From CAZCDS01 sp964497585 (GTDB lineage: Bacteria > Desulfobacterota > Desulfomonilia > Desulfomonilales > Desulfomonilaceae): DNA of 64,000 nt. The DNA lies in contig CAZCDS010000019.1 in the NCBI GenBank assembly GCA_964497585.1, positions 35,203 to 99,202 on the forward strand, given 5' to 3'. A program made the position numbers and the translations under genes. Positions 55,225 through 63,167 of the stretch are shown here, piece after piece. The notes beneath the pieces are model-generated. The model saw only the letters and a program-made list of their open reading frames with translations. It had not been told where the DNA came from and ran no database searches. Every line of letters begins with the position of its first letter. Position 1 is the stretch's first letter.

Positions 55225-55611
55225 ATGAACACGTCAGTAGTGCTTGCCAGGATTATCGGGCCGCTTCTCATCATCACGGTAGTCGGATATCTGTTGAACT
55301 TCACATCTTACCAAGGGATCGCGAAAGAGTTTTTCAAGAGCCCGGCTTTGATCTACCTTGGCGGCTTCATCGGACTTCTCTGCGGTCTACTGATCGTGCA
55401 GTTCCACAACCTCTGGAAGGTTCAGTGGCCGCTTATCATCACCGTTCTTGGCTGGTTTCTGGTCATCAGGGCGACGATCACGCTTCTTTTCCCGGACAGG
55501 CTGGCCGCACTCGCTGAGCGTTTCATGATGTCTTCAACATCTGTGTTGGTAAGCGTCCTCGTAATGCTCGCTATCGGAGTCTTTCTCTCGATCATGGGGT
55601 ATCGGCGATAG
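55225..55611 (+). CDS. Small four-helix membrane protein
   Basis: A 128-residue protein with four membrane helices: VLARIIGPLLIITVVGYLL, ALIYLGGFIGLLCGLLIVQF, PLIITVLGWFLVIRATITLL and VLVSVLVMLAIGVFLSIMGY. GGGGAG lies six bases before the ATG at 55225. Similar small integral membrane proteins are widespread in Gram-negative genomes without assigned function. A Trp-Leu-Val motif at the third helix is all that stands out. It is convergent with the lipoprotein gene that follows. Confidence 0.65.
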   Translation: MNTSVVLARIIGPLLIITVVGYLLNFTSYQGIAKEFFKSPALIYLGGFIGLLCGLLIVQFHNLWKVQWPLIITVLGWFLVIRATITLLFPDRLAALAERFMMSSTSVLVSVLVMLAIGVFLSIMGYRR

Positions 55612-55654
55612 CGAAGCGGTTTCTGCGGGACGGCTTTCAGCAGGCAGGGCCCCG

Positions 55655-56353
55655 TCACTCTGATGGATCATCCGAGTCTTTCGGTTTCTTTGGCCTTTTG
55701 GAAGCATAGAAAGCGTCGAGCGCGTCGAGGTTTCGTCGCTGCTCTGCCAGCCACGCTTCCGTTTCCGCGTCTTCGCGATCGATTCTTTCCTGTTCTCTCC
55801 GGATCCTCTTGCTTCTGCGGTGCGCGTTTTCCCACCGCCACCGGCGATACCTCACCAGCGTGTAAAACCCCAGGAAGCTCAGCACCACCACGAGGATCGA
55901 AACAATGAGCGGGGTAATTCGATTCATCTGGTGTTCCCTCTGTTTCTTGAACCAGTACAGCCGGGCCCGCATATCCGCAGGATTTTCTTCTCCGGTGGCC
56001 AATTGCAGATCCTTGAGGCTCACCCCCGTCCTTTCCGCTGACCGCAAAAGGTCGCTGCTCTGTTGTTCGAGCCATTCCAATTCCGATTGATTGCGCTGCC
56101 GTTCCTCCTTCTTCTCCTTGCCTTCCCAGAAGAGGATTCTCGACGGGAGATCGTGAGTCTTCTTGAACTGCGCGATTTGGCGTTCCATCTCAATGTAGTC
56201 GATCCATTTCTGCTGCTCCTCGGCACTGAGACTCAGGTACCGCGCTCTTGCCCCACGTCGCAGTTCCGCATCCGATCCGCACGCAACGCACAGCAAGGCA
56301 ACCAAGCAGAGCAACAAAGCCTGACGAACACGCAGCAAATGCTGAAAGTCCAT
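55655..56353 (-). CDS. Lipoprotein with coiled coil and membrane helix
   Basis: A 232-residue protein with a lipoprotein signal (RQALLLCLVALLCVACGSD, Cys at about residue 25). A helical charged region follows (ELEWLEQQSSDLLRSAERTG), then a single membrane helix (ITPLIVSILVVVLSFLGFYTL, about 145-165). A highly basic and acidic tail (RIRREQERIDREDAETEAWL) would lie in the cytoplasm. GAGGGAAC directly precedes the ATG. A lipid-anchored periplasmic domain linked to a cytoplasmic coiled coil is unusual and suggests a transenvelope scaffold. No family is recognised. Confidence 0.65.
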   Translation of the reverse strand: MDFQHLLRVRQALLLCLVALLCVACGSDAELRRGARARYLSLSAEEQQKWIDYIEMERQIAQFKKTHDLPSRILFWEGKEKKEERQRNQSELEWLEQQSSDLLRSAERTGVSLKDLQLATGEENPADMRARLYWFKKQREHQMNRITPLIVSILVVVLSFLGFYTLVRYRRWRWENAHRRSKRIRREQERIDREDAETEAWLAEQRRNLDALDAFYASKRPKKPKDSDDPSE

Positions 56354-56601
56354 GTTCCCTCGTGACCCGACGGCGATTCCTTCAGGAAGGTGGGGCCGAT
56401 CGATGCCAGCTTACCGTGGACCGGGCCATAGTGCAACTGCTCCCTTGGCTCGCCGCGCCAGGCCCGCGTTGACTCTGTGAGTTCTCGTGTGATAGGCTCC
56501 AAATAGTCCAAAATGGGCTTGCTCAGCGATTCCGGCGGACAGACATCCGGAGACACGCTGTCGTCCGCTGGGTTACTACATCACGAGGGAGAAGGTCCGG
56601 C

Positions 56602-57366
56602 ATGAACGCGACTCGCGAGAAGAGGCGGGGAGAGACTCTATTCCATGTGGTGCTCTGGGCCGTACTTGGAGGGATTGCATTGAACTTGGCCGTCATCGGC
56701 CAGGAATACCTTTCCTCTCCGGAGCTCGGGGGCCCGCAAGGCGTGATCGGACGGACCGTTCTTGGCGCAATCGCTGGAATCATTATCGGCGCGCTGGCAG
56801 CGATCAGCTCAAGAATCGGTCGCCCGGCGGAGACCGCTTCAGACGTCAATGACGAACCGGAACTCCAGGTCCCGCAAGAGACTCCGGACCCGGACGTCTG
56901 TGAAGAGGACCTTCGAATCGAAATTGCTCAACGCGAACGCTCGGAACAGGCCCTGGCAGAAAGCCGGAGGATACAAAGCGCGATCCTCGACAATATTCCC
57001 GATATGGCCTGGCTCAAAGACAAGGAGGGAAAATTTCTCGCAGTCAACGACGCGTTCGAAAAGGCCTGCGGCATACCCAGGGCAGAACTCATCGGCAAGA
57101 CGGATTTCGACTACTGGCCCCGGGACGTGGCTGAGAAGTACAGGCTCGATGACGAGCAGGTGATGAAGACGGGTACGCATAAAAGCATTGAAGAGACCCT
57201 CGTTCATGCCGAAGACAAAAAGATTTGGATTGAAACGATCAAGTCACCCATCTATGACGAAGAAGGAAACGTGATCGGAACCACCGGCATCTCCCGGGAC
57301 ATCACCCAGAGAAAAATCCTCGAACAAAAGCTCAGGGAACGGTTAGCCAAAACTATCAAGCTGTGA
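56602..57366 (+). CDS. Membrane-anchored PAS-domain protein without output domain
   Basis: A 254-residue protein. Two membrane helices (FHVVLWAVLGGIALNLAVIG and GRTVLGAIAGIIIGALAAI) precede a coiled stretch and one PAS domain (about 125-245: ILDNIPDMAWLKDKEGKFLA, then EGNVIGTTGISRDITQRK). The protein ends nine residues after the usual PAS C-cap, exactly where a HisKA domain would begin. It is therefore either a truncated kinase or a stand-alone sensor acting on another protein. Downstream sequence shows no kinase remnants that I can recognise. GGGAGAAGG lies six bases before the ATG. Confidence 0.75.
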   Translation: MNATREKRRGETLFHVVLWAVLGGIALNLAVIGQEYLSSPELGGPQGVIGRTVLGAIAGIIIGALAAISSRIGRPAETASDVNDEPELQVPQETPDPDVCEEDLRIEIAQRERSEQALAESRRIQSAILDNIPDMAWLKDKEGKFLAVNDAFEKACGIPRAELIGKTDFDYWPRDVAEKYRLDDEQVMKTGTHKSIEETLVHAEDKKIWIETIKSPIYDEEGNVIGTTGISRDITQRKILEQKLRERLAKTIKL

Positions 57367-57585
57367 ACGTTGCAAGAGAACGACTCAGGTGTGGCAGGGG
57401 GGCATGGCGACTTGCAGCCTGGTGCTGCCATTCTTACGTTCGGTGAGGTATTCTGCCGGCTCACGGTGAGGACTGCCGGAAAAGCCAGGAGCAGCGGCAC
57501 ACTCGGAACCTGGCTCGAGCTTTTCGGAACGCAGCACACCTGCGTCTTTGTGGGACAGAGTACGTGCTCGGCCGGTGCGACTCTT

Positions 57586-58644
57586 TCACCTGTCCATCAT
57601 ACCCGTGCAGGATAACGCACCGTCCGCTTCCGAATGATTGTCGGCCCTCGTAAAGGCACGCAGGTCTTCCACAAGACGATAGATGGACCCGAAATCCCGC
57701 GCATAGTTGACAAAGGCGTGCTCCATCGATCGCTGGCCCTTTATGTCTACGTTGTGAACGATGAGCAATTCCTCGTGGAATCGCGACGCTTGAATCAGCC
57801 GCACGCCGGAGGGGGCCCACAAGCCGGACCCCCCCCAGAAGCGGGCTCCTGTTATGCCGTGAACACCTACCGCGTTGCAGGCTATGAGCCAGACCTGGTT
57901 TATGGCCGACTTGGCCGACAGCATCATGTTCCAGAGGTCCCCGTAATAGGTGCTCGTGCCCACGTTCATTCGGGCATAGTCGCGTCGAGCCATGGCCCTC
58001 CAGGAGGCAATTTCTATTATGGCATCCACGTCGTCGATTCTGGCGTACTCCAGCAGGAGCTCGGGAAAGAGCAGATCATAACAGGTGGTAAAGCCGAATT
58101 TCCCCCAGCGTGTGTCAAGAACGAGGCGGTCATCTCGACTCGTTTGGGTGTAAACCTTCTCGATACCGGGGAGAAAGACCTTGGTGTAGATATTCTCTTC
58201 GGACAGGAAGTCATGACTCTCCGTAACGACGACTGTCGAATTGAGATACTTCCTCTGCGGACCCATCCGTATATTATTGAAAATAATCGCCTTCAAATTC
58301 TCATCGAGCATCGGTTTCAGGGTGCTTTCGATCCAATCGACGTGGTTCTGAATCACCGCGCGGTCCATGTATCCTCGGCATTCTCTTTGATCTTCCCAGA
58401 AATACCCTGATAGACAAAACTCCGGGAAGACGGCCAGGTTGACCTTTCGGTCCTTAAAGATCTTGACGGCCCGGGCCATCTTCTCCTTATTCGCTTCGAT
58501 GTCGGGAACGACCGCGTGAAGGTTTGCCAAACCGATTGAAAGCTTGTCCGCATCTGCGGAAAAGACCCGTTCGACAACGCTGAACTCCTCATCGACCGCA
58601 GACCGAACGGTGCCGCGCGACAGATCGGATGCGCCGTCACTCAC
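57586..58644 (-). CDS. Nitrilase-superfamily amidohydrolase, intact active site
   Basis: A 352-residue carbon-nitrogen hydrolase. The Glu-Lys-Cys triad is complete: E75 in LAVFPEFCLSGYF, K155 in YTKVFLPGIEK, and C188 in FGFTTCYDLLFPELL. The enzyme would hydrolyse an amide or nitrile in the cytoplasm. The C-terminus has FWGGSGLWAPSGVRLIQAS as the closing strand region. The start is a GTG with a perfect AAGGAGG seven bases upstream. It follows, by 127 bases, a close paralogue lacking the Cys; the two are alike over nearly the whole length. Substrate unknown; the N-terminal 30-residue extension is shared by both. Confidence 0.88.
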   Translation of the reverse strand: MSDGASDLSRGTVRSAVDEEFSVVERVFSADADKLSIGLANLHAVVPDIEANKEKMARAVKIFKDRKVNLAVFPEFCLSGYFWEDQRECRGYMDRAVIQNHVDWIESTLKPMLDENLKAIIFNNIRMGPQRKYLNSTVVVTESHDFLSEENIYTKVFLPGIEKVYTQTSRDDRLVLDTRWGKFGFTTCYDLLFPELLLEYARIDDVDAIIEIASWRAMARRDYARMNVGTSTYYGDLWNMMLSAKSAINQVWLIACNAVGVHGITGARFWGGSGLWAPSGVRLIQASRFHEELLIVHNVDIKGQRSMEHAFVNYARDFGSIYRLVEDLRAFTRADNHSEADGALSCTGMMDR

Positions 58645-58771
58645 CTTGGAACCTCCTTACCGAAGACCGTATTGCGCGCGTTGCCCGAATCGATCGCCTG
58701 ATGCCCTGAACGTGCTTCAGAAGCAATCAGCGTCAAATCGAACTCTTGCATTCCCATCGTCCGATTCCCGG

Positions 58772-59788
58772 TTACTCGTCGATCCTCGTGAAGGCTCGAA
58801 TCGCATCCACGAGATGATAGATGGACTCGAAATCCATCGCATAGTTGAAGTCATCCTGTTCCATTTTTCGCTGACCCTTAATATCCACATTATGAACAAT
58901 GAGGAGTTCCTCGTGGAATCGGGATGCCTGAATGAGTCGGAGTCCCGACGGGGCCCAGAGACCGGAACCGCCCCAGAAAACGGCGCCGGTTATGCCGTGA
59001 ACACCTACCGCGTTGCATCCGATGGTCCAGACCTGATTCATCGCGGAGTGAGCACCGAGAATCATGTCCCAGAGGTCGCCGTAATAGGTGTCCGTGCCCA
59101 CGTTCATGCCAGGGTAATCCCGCCGCGCTTTGGCCTTCCACGCGGCCAGATGTATGATCGCGTCGACCTGATCGATCCGTGCGTACTCAAGAATCAAATG
59201 GGGAAACATGATGTCGTAGCTGGTGACAAAGCCGAATTTTCCCCAGCGCGTGTCGAGCGCGAGCCGTGCGCTCCGGCCCGACTCCGTGAAGTTCTTCTCC
59301 ATTCCGGGGATAAAGACCTTGTTGTATATGTTCGCGTCATCCAGATAGTCATGGGCTTCAGTCAGGACAAACGTTGCGTTCAGGTACTTCTTCTCCAGAC
59401 CCATCGTAATATTGTTGAAGATGATCACCTTGAGGTTTTCGTCGAGCATCGGCCTCAAGGTACTTTCTATCCAGTCCACATGGTTCTGTGTTACTGCCCG
59501 GTGCATGTACCGTCGGCACTCTCTTTCATCTTCCCAGAAGTATCCGGATAGACAGAATTCCGGGAAGATGGCCATGTTGACCTTCTTTTCCTTGAAGATC
59601 TTCACGGCCCGAGCCATTTTCTCCTTGTTCGCTTCGATATCGGGAACGACTGCCTGAATGTTGGCAACGCCGATTGAGAGGCTGTCCTCGTCTTCGGAAA
59701 AGACCCGTTCGACGATACTGAACCCCTCCCTGGTTTCAGACGGAGGGATCTCGCTCAAGAAACCCCGAGCTTTTTCTGTCACGTCCAT
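58772..59788 (-). CDS. Nitrilase-superfamily paralogue with Cys-to-Ser active site
   Basis: A 338-residue paralogue of the downstream nitrilase. E77 (AIFPEFCLSGYF) and K157 (YNKVFIPGMEK) are kept, but the nucleophile position reads FVTSYDIMFPHLI: S190 replaces Cys, codon AGC, and the following conserved Glu is His (H197). A Cys nucleophile is required in characterised nitrilases, so this copy is probably inactive as a hydrolase. The rest of the fold is intact, with no stops or indels, which suggests it is under selection. It may bind ligand, act as regulatory partner, or form mixed oligomers. GAGGAGGA abuts the ATG; a GTG two codons later is better spaced. Confidence 0.88.
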   Translation of the reverse strand: MDVTEKARGFLSEIPPSETREGFSIVERVFSEDEDSLSIGVANIQAVVPDIEANKEKMARAVKIFKEKKVNMAIFPEFCLSGYFWEDERECRRYMHRAVTQNHVDWIESTLRPMLDENLKVIIFNNITMGLEKKYLNATFVLTEAHDYLDDANIYNKVFIPGMEKNFTESGRSARLALDTRWGKFGFVTSYDIMFPHLILEYARIDQVDAIIHLAAWKAKARRDYPGMNVGTDTYYGDLWDMILGAHSAMNQVWTIGCNAVGVHGITGAVFWGGSGLWAPSGLRLIQASRFHEELLIVHNVDIKGQRKMEQDDFNYAMDFESIYHLVDAIRAFTRIDE

Positions 59789-60149
59789 TCCTCCTCGCGG
59801 GAAAGGGAGTCTGCCTTGGAGTGCTCAATCCGCATCATCACTGTATCGCAGAGGACTGCCTCCGGTCAACTGCCGTGCTGACGGATCGTCTTGCCGAGGA
59901 TTTCGTTCCGCGTTCGTCAGAGGGCCGACGAAAAGATTTCTTGATGACGCGCGGTTCGGTCAGGTATTTTCAGAGACGCGAGAGAAGATTCCTTTCCAGG
60001 CAACGTAACGACGGTTTTGTCTCCGACGGGGCCAAGGGGGACGGAGGGGCATTCCACGCATCGCCGGGCAGTCCCTCTTCCCGTTATCGTGGAGCAGAAC
60101 TGAAACGGCAGGATGCGCGCGCGGCGTGCGTCCACGAGGGAGGGTGACA
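59789..60149. other. Divergent intergenic region
   Basis: About 360 bases between the nitrilase pair (-) and the exported hydrolase (+). No supported gene was seen. Confidence 0.4.
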
Positions 60150-61397
60150 ATGAGAGGTCTCACAAGACGACATTGGCAAGTGGCGTGCACGGCTTTCTTG
60201 GTGCTGGTTTTCCTCGCGGTCACGACGGGTTTGTACGCGGGTGAAATCACGAGAAGATCGGGCGTTCCTGCACTGGATTCCCTCAAGAAGTACTATTCCA
60301 TTCCCAACTTCAAAATCGGCGGCAAGTACGAGCTCGGAAATGAGGCCGCGTACGAATTCGGCGGCACGGGCGGAGTGACCCTGGAGTCCCTGGGAGCGAA
60401 GCCGCTGCGTACCGCCTACATTGCAGTAGGAACCCCGACGAAGGATAAGGACGGCAAGATCGTCAATGCAGTTCTCATCAGCCCCTATTACTCGGGTGAT
60501 GCCAGTTTCTGTTACTTTTTCTGGTACGACGGCCAGAAGGGAAACGGCTTTGCCAAGGGTGCGGTAGTGGGGCCCGGCAAGCTCATCGATACAACGAAAT
60601 TCTACGTCATATTCGTGGACGCCCTGGGATTGTGGGGAGCAAGCAAGCCCAGCGATGGATTGGGATTGAAGTTTCCCAAGTACTCCCTGCTTGACATGGT
60701 GCAGGCCAACTATCGCCTGCTGAAAGACCATCTCGGCGTGGGGAAGGTAAAGCTGGCCACGGGCGTCTCAATGGGCGGAATGCAGAGTTACGCGTGGGCC
60801 GTCATGCACCCTGATTTTGTTGAAGCGATCATGCCTATCGGCGGCATGACCAAAATGGACAACGTTCCCCGGTGGCTGTTTCAACTCATGAGCGCGGCCA
60901 TGAAGAGCGATCCTGTGTGGCGAGCAACCAAAGGTAATTATTACAACCTGCCCAAGGAGAAACACCCCAACAAAGGAATGATGTTCGGATGGTCTATTCT
61001 GGGCGAATCCGCGTTTGATTTCGATTTCCGCTCAATCCAGAAATGGGACAAGATCGAGAAAGACGTCTTCTACTGGGAGCCCAAAGGAGATCAGGGCAAG
61101 AACCTGCTCAAGAAGGCCGCGGACTATGACGTGATCGACCTCCTCTATCGAAATCAACGAATGGACGTATTCAACATCGACGGTCAGCTCGGTCTCATCA
61201 AGGCAAAGACGCTTGTCATCAACGTGCAAAACGACAACTGGATCAGGACGGCCGTAGCTAAAGAAACTGTGAAAAAGATAAAAGGAGCGAAGCTGGTCAC
61301 GTTTCCGAGTCCCCTGGCCCACTACGCGGTATTCCGGGGCCCGAACAAGGTCAAGGACGAGGTAGCCGCGTTCTTCAAGGAAATTGGGATGCAGTAG
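60150..61397 (+). CDS. Exported alpha/beta hydrolase (homoserine acetyltransferase-like)
   Basis: A 415-residue protein with a signal peptide (WQVACTAFLVLVFLAVTTGLYAG, to about residue 32). The alpha/beta-hydrolase domain resembles the MetX-type family: a nucleophile elbow GVSMGGMQSYAWAVMHP with S207, and a C-terminal catalytic His in SPLAHYAVFRGPNK. The acid is probably D in INVQNDNWI. Signal peptide and lack of sulfur-metabolism neighbours argue against homoserine acetylation; a periplasmic esterase or acyl-hydrolase is more likely. GGGAGGG lies about six bases before ATG 60150; the upstream in-frame start is weaker. Confidence 0.82.
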   Translation: MRGLTRRHWQVACTAFLVLVFLAVTTGLYAGEITRRSGVPALDSLKKYYSIPNFKIGGKYELGNEAAYEFGGTGGVTLESLGAKPLRTAYIAVGTPTKDKDGKIVNAVLISPYYSGDASFCYFFWYDGQKGNGFAKGAVVGPGKLIDTTKFYVIFVDALGLWGASKPSDGLGLKFPKYSLLDMVQANYRLLKDHLGVGKVKLATGVSMGGMQSYAWAVMHPDFVEAIMPIGGMTKMDNVPRWLFQLMSAAMKSDPVWRATKGNYYNLPKEKHPNKGMMFGWSILGESAFDFDFRSIQKWDKIEKDVFYWEPKGDQGKNLLKKAADYDVIDLLYRNQRMDVFNIDGQLGLIKAKTLVINVQNDNWIRTAVAKETVKKIKGAKLVTFPSPLAHYAVFRGPNKVKDEVAAFFKEIGMQ

Positions 61398-61554
61398 GAT
61401 CAGGCCGCGCCCACAGCGCTAAAGGCTTTTCAGCAAGGACGGGATCTGGAATTCGGCGGCAGGGCTTCTTCCCGACGTGAGAAGTCCTGCCACTACTGTC
61501 TGTCCACAACTTCCCCTCTGCCTGGTGACTGCCCACGATTGGCGAAGAAGAGCC

Positions 61555-61716
61555 AGCATCTCCTCGTGGGACGCTCAGATCTGGGCCACCGCCCGCCTGC
61601 ACCAGATTCCGGTCATTCTCACCGAAAACTTTGACCCCGGCCAAGCCGTCGAAGGAGTCCGTTTCGTCAACCCCTTGGCAGGAGACTTCGAGCTGAGCGG
61701 CTGGATTTTGTTATGA
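61555..61716 (+). pseudogene. C-terminal remnant of a PIN-domain (VapC-like) toxin
   Basis: The reading SSWDAQIWATARLHQIPVIL followed by TENFDPGQAVEGVRFVNPLA is the typical last 45 residues of VapC-type PIN ribonucleases, with the conserved WDA and TEDF-like acidic residues. No start codon, ribosome site or N-terminal half with the first Asp is present upstream, so this is a decayed fragment. Nothing resembling an antitoxin remains next to it. Confidence 0.55.
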
Positions 61717-61844
61717 GCCCTTTGCAATAATGTGGAGTCGCCGACCACGGGCCAGGATTCAATGTAAGCCGCCTCCATGCTGCCTCTGGGGCACATGAAC
61801 CAAAGCATGAAGCAATGCCTTTGCACCTTTCCTCTTTGAGCTGC

Positions 61845-62393
61845 TCATTCCGCAATCGTGATCTGTCCGAGAATCGCAACGATTTCCTCTCGGGTTCTTG
61901 ACTCCGCGCTTGGCACCACCAGGTCGAACAACGGTGCATGTGTCTGTTCCTCTTCGCGATGGAAAGTACGCAGGTGCAACTCTCGCTTGGAGCATGCGGG
62001 CTGACGGGTCGCCAGCCGTCTTTCTAGGATGCTCTGATTGCACGGGAGCAGGAGAATGGTGAAAACTTCATTTAGACGCGACTTCAATCGTAGGCCCATG
62101 CGCCCCAGGATCTGCACGACGATCTTTTCATTCCCAGTCAACCGTTGCTGCAGATCCGCGCCGACTCCGTAGTAGTTGTCTATGGTGTAGTCCCATTCCA
62201 AGAGGCTCTTAGTCTTGATCATCTCCTGGAATTCGGAGCAGGTCACAAAATGATAGTCAACGCCGTCAACTTCCCCTTCGCGAAGCTGTCGAGTTGTGTA
62301 CGGAACCTCGCGTCTGAAACCGAGTGATTCAGCCGCTTCGAGCCACCTTGAATTCTTGCCAATGGTAGAAGGGCCAGATATCAGCAGCAGCAT
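61845..62393 (-). CDS. Guanylate-kinase-like nucleotide kinase with altered P-loop
   Basis: A 182-residue protein of the guanylate kinase family. The GMP-binding region is well kept: PYTTRQLREGEVDGVDYHFV (about residues 31-50), then EWDYTIDNYYGVGADLQQRL. The P-loop reads GPSTIGKNS (residues 7-15), with Asn where Ser/Thr normally follows GK. The C-terminal lid region is shortened and Cys/His-bearing, unlike housekeeping Gmk. The ATG lacks a good ribosome site, and an in-frame stop just upstream excludes a longer form. It lies 39 bases after the ITPase-like gene on the same strand. It may phosphorylate an unusual (deoxy)nucleoside monophosphate; function is inferred. Confidence 0.7.
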   Translation of the reverse strand: MLLLISGPSTIGKNSRWLEAAESLGFRREVPYTTRQLREGEVDGVDYHFVTCSEFQEMIKTKSLLEWDYTIDNYYGVGADLQQRLTGNEKIVVQILGRMGLRLKSRLNEVFTILLLPCNQSILERRLATRQPACSKRELHLRTFHREEEQTHAPLFDLVVPSAESRTREEIVAILGQITIAE

Positions 62394-62432
62394 TGATCGC
62401 TTGGGTGAAATCGGGATTTGTGACTACCGCAA

Positions 62433-63119
62433 TTACCGACACCGGAGCCGGGCCACGAATTTCTGAGCACATTTTCGACGGTAGTCGTATTGACTGAAAT
62501 CGTCCCCTCCCATTTCTGCCAGAGTCAAATGACAACTGAGCGGCTCAAAGATTGCATGGAAATAGTAGGGATTTGACCTAGGAAACTCTTGTTCTGCGCG
62601 TGGAGAGCTGCGGGCTTCCAGCGCGATAGTGCCTTGGAGAACAGCTCTCTCAAAATGGATCTCACCTGAACCAAGATAGGCCCCGATTTGACAAACAAAC
62701 CGAGCCTCTCGTTTCTTTGAGCCATTCATCAGGCGCAAGACGCCTTCACCGCCCAAGTGGTACCACCAGTTCTTGGTGTCTGGTCCCGGTAACCCAGAGC
62801 CATTATGTGGGCTTCTACTAAACGCATCGATCAGCAGCATCGTATCTTCGACAAAGAAAGGGAGTTGCCGGGATTCCTCCATCAGGGTTGATATGCAGTG
62901 AAGCGGATATTCAACAAGCAGCCATTCGTTGTCGGAAGCAGTGGGCTCCACTTGTGGCTCAACGAGGAATTGTTGGTTCAAATCGGCCCACTGCAGGTCA
63001 TACCCAAGCTCATCAAAAATCTGATGGTACTGTCTGAATTTCACTTCACTCGTTGTCACGAAATAGAGCAAAGGTCGAGAGTCCCACTCCCCATCGTGTC
63101 TAACATTCAGCAGAGTCAT
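62433..63119 (-). CDS. HAM1/RdgB-like NTP pyrophosphatase homologue
   Basis: A 228-residue protein resembling the ITPase (HAM1) family, which cleaves non-canonical purine NTPs to NMP and pyrophosphate. Matching parts are LYFVTTSEVKFRQYHQIFDE for the usual TGNxxKxxE start, FFVEDTMLLIDAF for the VEDSGL metal motif, and GLPGPDTKNWWYHLGGEGVL. The last part is closest to archaeal enzymes (GFPGPYSKY-type). Near the C-terminus LAEMGGDDFSQYDYRRKCAQ replaces FAEM-ShRxxA. Key Lys and Asp are kept, so activity is plausible. ATG 63119 has AAGGAAAG upstream, with GGAGG further out. It sits between the kinase-like gene and the DCD-like gene. Confidence 0.7.
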   Translation of the reverse strand: MTLLNVRHDGEWDSRPLLYFVTTSEVKFRQYHQIFDELGYDLQWADLNQQFLVEPQVEPTASDNEWLLVEYPLHCISTLMEESRQLPFFVEDTMLLIDAFSRSPHNGSGLPGPDTKNWWYHLGGEGVLRLMNGSKKREARFVCQIGAYLGSGEIHFERAVLQGTIALEARSSPRAEQEFPRSNPYYFHAIFEPLSCHLTLAEMGGDDFSQYDYRRKCAQKFVARLRCR

Positions 63120-63167
63120 CTTTCCTTGCCTCCAGGAAAACACTCAACACTCCCCGGTTTGCTCTGG

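Noticed and set aside
61477..61716. Intact small plus-strand gene
   Set aside because: Only the C-terminal part resembles a PIN domain; the N-terminal half is not protein-like, so it was listed as a pseudogene.
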